Part shown: positions 1 through 5,101 of the stretch, one piece after another
How the letters are laid out: the number at the start of each line of letters is the position of its first letter
Position numbering within the stretch: the stretch's first letter is position 1
Assembly: GCA_029932495.1 (NCBI GenBank)
Contig: JAOZPY010000170.1
Location: forward strand, 1 to 6,317
Direction of reading: 5' to 3'
From: Desulfobacterales bacterium
Lineage (GTDB): Bacteria > Desulfobacterota > Desulfobacteria > Desulfobacterales > JAFDCJ01
Length of the DNA: 6,317 bases
Made by a program: the position numbers and the translations under genes
Notes under the pieces: model-generated
Seen by the model: the letters and a program-made list of their open reading frames with translations, nothing else
Database searches by the model: none
Told to the model about the DNA's origin: nothing

Positions 1-273
1 GATCTGTTGCACTACTCCTATCCCACCACCGGCCATCATATTGCCCAGATCAACCGGTTTTCAGAGATTGCCGCCCGGGCCGCTTTTGATCGGGGCCGCA
101 GGGCCGGCATTCTGGTGGATATCTGTCTGAATCCGGGACTGACTTTTTTAAAAAAGTATTTTTTAAAGCTCGGAATCCTGGATGGATACGAGGGTTTTGT
201 GATTTCGATTAACACCGCCTACGGAAAATTCGCCAAATACACCAAGCTGCGGGAACTGGAAAAGCAACAGTAA
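1..273 (+). CDS. GT2-family glycosyltransferase, LPS core type (C-terminal fragment)
   Basis: The reading frame is open from the first base and ends at TAA (271-273), giving the last 90 residues of a protein whose start lies left of the window. The internal TTG at 7 is not a credible start because the frame continues through the edge. In fragment numbering, the visible pattern is HYSYPTT (4-10), N18 in an 'AQINRFSEIAA' helix, then NPGLTFLKKYFLKLG (44-58), LDGYEGF (60-66) and AYGKFAKYTKLRE (73-85). This matches the C-terminal end of WaaE/KdtX-like family 2 glycosyltransferases, which typically end in a basic amphipathic region, an F-L-D-G-x-x-G-F signature and a K-Y-x-K-L-x-E tail. Members transfer sugars to the LPS inner core at the cytoplasmic face of the inner membrane. 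The catalytic GT-A domain with its DxD motif is outside the window, so donor and acceptor cannot be stated. The gene converges on the minus-strand GT4 gene with a 19-base gap. Confidence 0.8.
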   Translation, partial: DLLHYSYPTTGHHIAQINRFSEIAARAAFDRGRRAGILVDICLNPGLTFLKKYFLKLGILDGYEGFVISINTAYGKFAKYTKLRELEKQQ

Positions 274-292
274 TCCAGGTAGAAAGAGGCTG

Positions 293-1408
293 TCAGGTGC
301 TGAAGGTCCCGTAACAATCAAGAACCCGGGAGACATAACGCTCGGGGTTCAGGACGATTTGCGCATACTGCCGGGCGTTTCGGCTGCAAGCCAGCCGGAA
401 ATTCTTTTCTATGGCCATGGTGATCATGGCTCGGGCAAGATCCGCCGGCCGCTGCCCGATGAGCATGCCCGTTTGTCCATCGCGGATCAGTTCGGGCAGA
501 ATCCCCTTGCGCGTGGCGATCACCGGTTTGCCGCATGACAAGGCTTCACGCACCGCGCGACAGGCGCCATCGCTGCCGGGATGAAGAAAAATCTTGTAAT
601 CGAAAAGATTGATGACTTGCGGGTAGTCATCCTGCCGGTACCCGGTAAAAACAACATTGTTTTCAAGCCCCATTTGCTTGACCGGGTGGCGGGCCACTGC
701 ATCGATGTGGGTGCCACGCCCAACGATCAGAAGCTTAAAATCCGGGATTTGCTTCACGACTAGCGCCAGGGCCTCGAGCAGCAGGGAAAAGTTGCGGTGT
801 TGCTGGACCCGGGCCACAATTCCAGCCACCGGCCTACCGGCGGCCAGTCCGAATTCTGCCATCAGTTCTTCACTTCTGGCCCGCGGGCGAAAGCAGTCAA
901 GATCGACGGGAATATCCACCTGTTCAATCCATTTGCCGGGAAAAAGTTCGCCAAGATAGGCCTGGACCCTGGAGGAAGCCGTCAGTATTTTTGCGGTGCG
1001 GCGGAAAAAAAAGCGTCGCCGCAGATTCAGCGGTACAGGTTCGCCGTCGTAACAGGTGGCAACCGTGCGCGGTCCGAATCCGGCCAGCACGGCCGTCAAC
1101 GTATCGTTGTCCTGGTGGGTGTGGATCAAATCAATGCGGTGGCGGACAATGATTTTTCGCAGGGCCCGGATGTCGGCCAGGAGAGTCCAACTCAGGTGTT
1201 TGTTGAGAAACAGTCCCGGCATCACGGACAGCCCGCGCTGAAGCGCCCTGGCGCGGAGTTGATTCTGCGACACCCGGCGGCCTGAACAGGCCAAAGTGGT
1301 TTTTAGCCCATCGCGGGATTGCAGCCAGGATACCAGGTTCAGGGCGTGGTCGGCCGGTCCGGTCCATTTGTGGTTGCTGTAAAGATGCAGGACGTGTTTC
1401 ATATTCAT
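293..1408 (-). CDS. GT4-family glycosyltransferase (GT-B fold), coupled to waaA
   Basis: Predicted 371-residue glycosyltransferase, normal for the family. The N-terminal domain begins with HVLHLYSNHKWTGPADHAL (5-23), where the W-T-G-x-A segment resembles the glycine-rich donor loop, and has HTHQDND at 96-102. The C-terminal Rossmann domain shows VARVQQHRNFSLLLEAL (198-214), VGRG (229-232) and GSDGACRAVREALSCGKPVI (278-297). This is a D280-x7-E288 version of the E-x7-E nucleotide-sugar motif with the second acidic residue kept. ELIRDGQTGMLI follows at 306-317. The frame could open upstream at 1453, but I chose the ATG at 1406-1408: its first bases overlap the waaA stop as ATGA, and the usual beta-strand start (MKHVLHLY) follows at once. 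No strong Shine-Dalgarno sequence is visible, so translation probably depends on coupling to waaA. Position after waaA suggests a sugar addition to the Kdo/core region; donor sugar and linkage are unknown. Confidence 0.9.
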   Translation of the reverse strand: MNMKHVLHLYSNHKWTGPADHALNLVSWLQSRDGLKTTLACSGRRVSQNQLRARALQRGLSVMPGLFLNKHLSWTLLADIRALRKIIVRHRIDLIHTHQDNDTLTAVLAGFGPRTVATCYDGEPVPLNLRRRFFFRRTAKILTASSRVQAYLGELFPGKWIEQVDIPVDLDCFRPRARSEELMAEFGLAAGRPVAGIVARVQQHRNFSLLLEALALVVKQIPDFKLLIVGRGTHIDAVARHPVKQMGLENNVVFTGYRQDDYPQVINLFDYKIFLHPGSDGACRAVREALSCGKPVIATRKGILPELIRDGQTGMLIGQRPADLARAMITMAIEKNFRLACSRNARQYAQIVLNPERYVSRVLDCYGTFST

Positions 1409-2688
1409 CCGGCGCGGCGATTGTTTTCCAGGAAGTTCGCGATAAGGCCGCATGCCGTTGCGGTGCCTCCCCGGTGGGCGTTGATAAATTGCCGCAATTG
1501 CTCAGTCACCCGTTCACGCTGCACGGGGCTGCTTAGATTTTCTAAAATCCGGTCAGCCGCCTGCCGCCAGTCAGCGGCGACTTTGAGCAGCCCACTGTCG
1601 ATGATCTGCGTTCCCACCCAGGCGAAGTTGTCCCACCAGGGGCCCGTCACCGGGATGATCCCGCCGGCAAGCGCTTCCAGAAAATTTTGACCGCCCAAAG
1701 GGGCCAGGCTGCCACCGACAAAAGCCGCTGCGGCCAGGCGGTAGGCGGCCGACAGTTCCCCAATTGTATCCCAGACGACCACGGTGCCGGCATCCGCCGG
1801 CCCGCTGAGCGTGGAGCGCAGACAGCATGGGATCTGTGCCTGGTGCAGACGCTGCTGCCAGCTGTCCACACGATGCATGTGGCGGGGAAACAGCCCAATG
1901 ACAGTCCGGGGATGGCGGTTGAGCACCTGACGGATCATGTTCGCCACCAATGCTTCTTCCTCGCGTCGGACCGAGGCCAGTACAACAAAAGGGATCCGGG
2001 GCGGCAGCAGGGTTTGCAGCGCAGCTGATGCGCTTTCCCCGGCTGCCGGGGCTGCCAGGCGATCAAATTTCATGTTGGGCATAATTGCAACCCGCTGTCG
2101 ACCGAAAAGGCGGCCAAAACGCTTGCCATCGGCAGGGGAAACCGCCAGGATTTTATCCGGTTTGAGGGACTGCCAGACAGACGGCCACAGCAGGTAGCGC
2201 TTCAGACTTTTTTGGGTCATGCGGCCGTTGACGATCAGTACCCGGCTGCCGAATTTTTTCAGGGCCTGCAGCAGGCCCGGCCAGATTTCGGTTTCCAGCA
2301 GCACCATGACTGCCGGTCGTATGGTGCCGACAGCCGCCTGCATCAGGCAGGGTCTGTCGAATGGGAAATAGCCCACCCGAATTTTTTTGATGCCCGGTGG
2401 ATCAGAAAAATTGTGGGTGAGGATATCCACTCCCTGGCGGGTGCCTGATGTTACCAGGACAGTCGCCTGTCGCCGGAGAACAAGGGCGTGGACCAGTTCT
2501 ACGGCCAGCAGGGATTCGCCCACCGAGGCCGCCTGAATCCAGATGTCTGCCGGCGGCAACCCCTTTTGCAGGGTTCGCTGATCATAGCCTTCGGCCAGCC
2601 GGTTGTTATGGTGCAGCCAGGGCAGGGCGAGGCGCCAGCCCAGGTCATAGAGCTGAAAGGCGATTTTATGGGCTTGGGTTAGGGACAT
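1405..2688 (-). CDS. waaA: 3-deoxy-D-manno-octulosonic acid (Kdo) transferase
   Basis: Predicted 427-residue protein, about the length of E. coli WaaA/KdtA (425). The enzyme transfers Kdo from CMP-Kdo to the lipid A precursor on the cytoplasmic side of the inner membrane. Motifs seen: ASVGE (54-58), where E58 matches the catalytic base; LETEIWP (131-137); NGRMT (154-158); the CMP-binding FPRHMHR (267-273), usually APRHPER; and FVGGSLAPLGGQN (323-335) followed by FLEAL. The last usually reads GGHNPLE, so H and P are replaced here by Q334 and F336, which I take as lineage variation. The N-terminal 30 residues are moderately hydrophobic and fit the membrane-associated segment of the family. ATG at 2688 is the only plausible start, since an in-frame stop lies six codons upstream. 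No purine-rich Shine-Dalgarno sequence precedes it. It is first in a two-gene minus-strand unit. Whether it adds one, two or more Kdo residues cannot be read from the sequence. Confidence 0.95.
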   Translation of the reverse strand: MSLTQAHKIAFQLYDLGWRLALPWLHHNNRLAEGYDQRTLQKGLPPADIWIQAASVGESLLAVELVHALVLRRQATVLVTSGTRQGVDILTHNFSDPPGIKKIRVGYFPFDRPCLMQAAVGTIRPAVMVLLETEIWPGLLQALKKFGSRVLIVNGRMTQKSLKRYLLWPSVWQSLKPDKILAVSPADGKRFGRLFGRQRVAIMPNMKFDRLAAPAAGESASAALQTLLPPRIPFVVLASVRREEEALVANMIRQVLNRHPRTVIGLFPRHMHRVDSWQQRLHQAQIPCCLRSTLSGPADAGTVVVWDTIGELSAAYRLAAAAFVGGSLAPLGGQNFLEALAGGIIPVTGPWWDNFAWVGTQIIDSGLLKVAADWRQAADRILENLSSPVQRERVTEQLRQFINAHRGGTATACGLIANFLENNRRAG

Positions 2689-2726
2689 GTTGGGTCGGCG
2701 TATTTGCTATTGAACTCACCAATTGG

Positions 2727-2775
2727 GATATTATCGAAATGGTACCCTTATTATTATGATACCTGTTATAATATC
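2727..2775. repeat. AT-rich inverted repeat in the waaA leader (8-bp arms)
   Basis: GATATTAT at 2727-2734 is exactly inverted as ATAATATC at 2768-2775, with 33 bases between. In the proposed waaA transcript it would lie in the leader about 40-90 bases before the start codon. AT-rich 8-bp arms can arise by chance, so function is uncertain. Confidence 0.3.
2764..2772 (+). promoter_or_regulatory. Extended -10-like element facing the acyltransferase gene
   Basis: TGTTATAAT at 2764-2772 is a perfect TGn-TATAAT extended -10 on the plus strand. The sequence 17 bases upstream (2744-2749, ACCCTT) is no recognisable -35, but extended -10 promoters can work without one. A transcript from here would carry a leader of over 200 bases before the ATG at 2995. 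The AT-rich context raises the odds of a chance match. Confidence 0.3.
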
Positions 2776-2823
2776 GGATCATTAGATATTGTTTGGCATG
2801 TTGTTTATGCAATGTTGAGGTTT

Positions 2824-2852
2824 ATACTATTTTAATGATGCCGGCCTGTCAA
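2824..2852 (-). promoter_or_regulatory. Sigma70-like promoter for the waaA unit
   Basis: Read on the minus strand, a perfect TTGACA -35 (2852-2847) is followed by a 17-base spacer and TAGTAT (2829-2824), which matches four of six bases of TATAAT including the key first two and last two. A transcript would start near 2817, leaving a leader of about 130 bases before waaA. It is the best promoter match in the intergenic region and points the right way. It is a consensus match, not a mapped start. Confidence 0.55.
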
Positions 2853-2910
2853 CGGTTTCTTCTCCCGGAGCGCCCGCCTGGGGGAAGGCGGAAAAAACAA
2901 CTGTCAACGG
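2846..2910. repeat. 10-bp direct repeat CTGTCAACGG
   Basis: CTGTCAACGG occurs exactly at 2846-2855 and again at 2901-2910, 55 bases apart. The core appears a third time inverted as TTGACAG at 2928-2934. The first copy contains the waaA -35 and the third contains the rightward -35. The middle copy has no usable -10 at the right spacing on the minus strand, since the equivalent position is a C-run. It may be an extra binding site or a relic of promoter duplication. Confidence 0.5.
2874..2891. repeat. 18-bp inverted repeat between the divergent promoters
   Basis: CCGCCT (2874-2879) and AGGCGG (2886-2891) form perfect 6-bp arms around six bases. The repeat lies between the two outward-facing -35 elements, upstream of both, a usual place for a shared regulator site. 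It could also form a short hairpin, but no T-run follows on either strand, so it does not look like a terminator. No regulator family is recognised. Confidence 0.4.
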
Positions 2911-2927
2911 CCATGTACGGCGTGACA

Positions 2928-2956
2928 TTGACAGGCTGCCAATTGTCTGTTACTGC
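2928..2956 (+). promoter_or_regulatory. Candidate promoter for the acyltransferase gene
   Basis: A perfect TTGACA -35 (2928-2933) is followed at 17 bases by TACTGC (2951-2956), a poor -10 that matches only the first two bases of TATAAT. Transcription would begin near 2963, about 30 bases before the ATG at 2995. The strong -35 with weak -10 could mean an activator-dependent promoter or a chance -35 match. Confidence 0.35.
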
Positions 2957-2963
2957 TAAGTGC

Positions 2964-2977
2964 CGGCTGATCAGCCG
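2964..2977. promoter_or_regulatory. 14-bp perfect palindrome CGGCTGATCAGCCG before the acyltransferase ribosome binding site
   Basis: CGGCTGATCAGCCG is self-complementary over all 14 bases and ends four bases before the GGAAAG Shine-Dalgarno sequence (2982-2987). It lies at or just after the transcription start predicted from the -35 at 2928. As DNA it could be an operator. As RNA it could fold into a 5-bp stem with a GATC loop next to the ribosome binding site. Both roles are inferred. Confidence 0.4.
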
Positions 2978-2994
2978 CAACGGAAAGAACAGCA

Positions 2995-3969
2995 ATGACA
3001 GTTGATTCAGGTAATTACAATTTTCAGCCGGGAGGGCAAGAGCCCGAACCCGGTGTCGGTCCGCGCGCTTTTTTTGCCGCCATGTCGTCGCGAAGAATTG
3101 CCGGGCTCGGGCGGCTGCTGGGCCGTTGCGTTTATATCCTGGATGGCCCCCATCGACACATCGTACGGCATAACCTGGCATTTGCATATCCCGAATGGAG
3201 CCCCCGGAAAGTTGAAAAAATTTCCCGCGGCGTTTTTCAGAATGTGTGCACGACTTTCCTTGAAATCTGCCAGCTGTCCGTGATGTCCCGACCGGAACTG
3301 TTGCGGCGGGTCGAGATGGTGGGTGGCGCGAATTTGAAAACCGCGCTGGAAAACAGAAAAGGGCTGATCATCGTTTCGGCCCACCTGGGAAACTGGGAAA
3401 TGGGCCTGCAGTGGGTTTGCTGCTTTTTAGAAGCGCCCATTTTGGGGGTTGCAAAAAAAATCCGCCTAAAGGCGCTGAACCGCCGGGTTCACAGCCTGCG
3501 GACCCGTTTTGGAATCAAAATAATTTATAAAAAAGGGGCCCTGCCTGAAATGCGGGCAGCCTTGCGGCGGGGGGAGATGCTGGGGTTGCTGGTGGACCAG
3601 AGCCGGCGCTCGGAAGGCGTGGAAGTCACATTTTTCGGCCGGCGGGTGACAGCCACGCCGGCGGCCGCATTTCTGGCCATCCGCTGCCAGAGCCCGGTGC
3701 TGCCCGTGTTTTGCGTCCGTCGGCCCGGCGGTGGGCTGACCATCGAGGTCAAAACCCCGCTGGAAATGAAGTACACCGGAAATCTGCACGCCGATGTGCA
3801 GAACAATACCCAGCTGATTACCGACGTCGTGGAACAGCAGGTGCGCCGCTATCCGGAGCAGTGGCTGTGGGCCCACAAACGCTGGAAAAAATTCTACCCC
3901 CACCTGTATCCTGAATACATGGCCCGTCGTAGGCGGCGCCATATGAGAAAAGGACGTTACCGGCCCTGA
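2995..3969 (+). CDS. LpxL/HtrB-like lipid A acyltransferase
   Basis: Predicted 324 residues, slightly longer than E. coli LpxL (306). The superfamily transfers an acyl chain to the Kdo-bearing lipid A precursor at the inner membrane. Motifs: AHLGNWEMG (129-137) carrying the H-x4-E catalytic pair H130/E135; a conserved VDQSRRSEGVEVTFFGR block (200-216) followed by TPAAAFLA (221-228); and YPEQWLWAHKRWK (286-298), matching the family's PEQW-x-W-x-H-x-RWK C-terminal signature. RLLGRCVYILDGPHRHIVRHN (40-60) fits the usual region before the NL-x-AFP motif, here NLAFAYPEWS. The ATG at 2995 is preceded by GGAAAG at 7 bases. The first 23 residues are polar and Gly/Pro/Glu-rich, with no clear membrane anchor before the domain. 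The tail (311-323) is very basic and could aid membrane binding. It is read alone, divergent from waaA. Which acyl position it modifies is unknown; another lysophospholipid-type acceptor is possible. Confidence 0.9.
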   Translation: MTVDSGNYNFQPGGQEPEPGVGPRAFFAAMSSRRIAGLGRLLGRCVYILDGPHRHIVRHNLAFAYPEWSPRKVEKISRGVFQNVCTTFLEICQLSVMSRPELLRRVEMVGGANLKTALENRKGLIIVSAHLGNWEMGLQWVCCFLEAPILGVAKKIRLKALNRRVHSLRTRFGIKIIYKKGALPEMRAALRRGEMLGLLVDQSRRSEGVEVTFFGRRVTATPAAAFLAIRCQSPVLPVFCVRRPGGGLTIEVKTPLEMKYTGNLHADVQNNTQLITDVVEQQVRRYPEQWLWAHKRWKKFYPHLYPEYMARRRRRHMRKGRYRP

Positions 3970-3991
3970 GGTTTTGGGGTCGCTTCTGGCA

Positions 3992-5101
3992 TCAGGCCAG
4001 CGCTTCTTCGTATATTTCCTCCAGGCGGGCGACAGCCTTTTTGACATTAAAAGTTTCTTCCACCAGCTTTCGGCCGTTGACGGCAAATCCGGCGGCAAGG
4101 GAAGGATCTTCGATAAGGCGAGCCAGCGCATCGGCCAGGGCCGCCGTGTTGCGTTCGGGGATCAGTATGCCATGCACGCCGTCTTTAAAGGTCTCCGCAA
4201 TCCCCGCGTGATCACTGGTGATTACCGGCAGCCCGCTGGCCAGGGCCTGTTTTGTAACCATGGACAGCTCATCGCGTTCACCATGGCGTCCGGTCAGGCT
4301 TGGCAGGACGAAGCAGTGGGCACGGCGGTATTCCTCGCCCAGGCTCGCGTAGGGAACATATCCCGTGATTTTGATGCGGTTTTGCAAATCAAGCCGCCGA
4401 ATGCGCTGTTCAAGATCATCCCGCAGGGGCCCATCGCCGATGATACGGCAGTTGAGGTGGGCAAAACGATCTTTGAGAATCCCCATGGCTTCGATCAGGT
4501 AGCGGATGCCTTTTTTTTCCACCAGCCGTGCCACGGTGAGCACCGTAAACCCCGCCGGATCCGGTGGCTGCTGTCGGAGCGGAAATTCATCAGGGTCGAT
4601 GCCCACGTCAAGCACCCGTATTTTGTGCGCCGGACATCCCAGCTGCTCGATTTCAGCTCCCATGCCCTGAGACAGCACCAGAAAGACCGTCCCCTGCTTG
4701 AAAATTTTTCGACGATTTTTTTTGCGCCTGATTTTGGGAATGTCATGACCGTAAAGATAGGTGATCAACGGAATGCCGAAATGCTGCGCCGAGCGGGCCA
4801 ACCTGAAAGCCATGCCGCCGAAATGGGCATGAATGACATCGGGAGATTCCCGGGCGATTATTTTTTCATAAAAGGGCATGCGCTTGATCAGCGGAAAACA
4901 GAGCTTGCGGTTCCAGTAGCGGCTCAGCCGGCTCTCATCCGCCAGAGAGTAAATGGGCGTAAAGGGAAATACGTCCAGATTAAGCGGTTTTTTCTGGGTC
5001 AGCACCACCGCGCGGAAGCGCTGCAGGTGGATCAGCTGGTCATAAATGAAGGTCTGGGTCAGAATGTTGTACTGGGTGAGGGCGAAAAGAACTTTTTTCA
5101 T
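3992..5101 (-). CDS. GT4-family glycosyltransferase (GT-B fold) with altered E-x7-E motif
   Basis: Predicted 369-residue cytoplasmic or membrane-peripheral glycosyltransferase. The N-terminal domain begins MKKVLFALTQYNILTQTFIY, a pattern common in exopolysaccharide and O-antigen GT4 enzymes, and has HAHFGG (91-96) and YGHD (117-120). The donor domain shows VARLVEKKGIRYLIEAM (190-206), IIGDGPLRDDLE (220-231), ITGYVP (245-250) and LPS (266-268) followed by GRHGERDELSMVTKQALASG (271-290) and LPVITSDHAGIAE. Aligned with the usual E-x7-E signature, the two acidic positions read D277 and Q285, so the second glutamate is replaced by glutamine (CAG codon). The rest of the fold is intact. An ATG at 5122 would add seven residues, but the ATG at 5099-5101 is preferred: it overlaps the aminotransferase stop as ATGA, and GGGGCGG lies just upstream. 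It probably uses a sugar nucleotide linked to that aminotransferase. Its target is not identifiable. Confidence 0.9.
   Translation of the reverse strand: MKKVLFALTQYNILTQTFIYDQLIHLQRFRAVVLTQKKPLNLDVFPFTPIYSLADESRLSRYWNRKLCFPLIKRMPFYEKIIARESPDVIHAHFGGMAFRLARSAQHFGIPLITYLYGHDIPKIRRKKNRRKIFKQGTVFLVLSQGMGAEIEQLGCPAHKIRVLDVGIDPDEFPLRQQPPDPAGFTVLTVARLVEKKGIRYLIEAMGILKDRFAHLNCRIIGDGPLRDDLEQRIRRLDLQNRIKITGYVPYASLGEEYRRAHCFVLPSLTGRHGERDELSMVTKQALASGLPVITSDHAGIAETFKDGVHGILIPERNTAALADALARLIEDPSLAAGFAVNGRKLVEETFNVKKAVARLEEIYEEALA

Larger units (their letters stand above)
2689..2994. promoter_or_regulatory. Divergent intergenic control region between waaA and the acyltransferase gene
   Basis: These 306 bases separate two divergently read genes and contain no convincing coding sequence. 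The left part (about 2700-2840) is markedly richer in A and T than the flanking genes and would form the 5' leader of waaA. The right part (about 2841-2994) is GC-rich and holds paired sigma70-like promoter elements, an inverted repeat between them, a 10-bp direct repeat and a palindrome near the acyltransferase start. The individual elements are listed separately. The overall reading, a bidirectional promoter with operator-like repeats, is inference. Confidence 0.65.

Noticed and set aside
150..156. A AAA AAG slippery heptamer in frame in the GT2 fragment, the type used for dnaX frameshifting
   Set aside because: The Lys-Lys pair fits the conserved basic region of the family. No upstream Shine-Dalgarno-like stimulator or downstream hairpin is evident, and a -1 shift would stop quickly and lose the conserved LDGYEGF end.
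274..292. Possible bidirectional terminator between the GT2 fragment and the GT4 gene
   Set aside because: No inverted repeat with a T-run is visible in or just around this 19-base gap.
2874..2891. The CCGCCT/AGGCGG inverted repeat as a terminator
   Set aside because: It is followed by an A-run on the plus strand, no T-run follows it on either strand, and it lies upstream of both flanking genes, so operator use is more likely.
2793..3005. A 70-codon plus-strand frame in the divergent intergenic region, running into the acyltransferase start
   Set aside because: It starts at a TTG without a ribosome binding site, covers the promoter and palindrome elements, and its Cys- and Arg-rich translation resembles no family I know.
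3986..4000. CTGGC-ATCAG-GCCAG hairpin between the convergent acyltransferase and GT4 genes, as a terminator
   Set aside because: The stem is only 5 bp, overlaps the GT4 stop codon region, and has no T-run on either strand.
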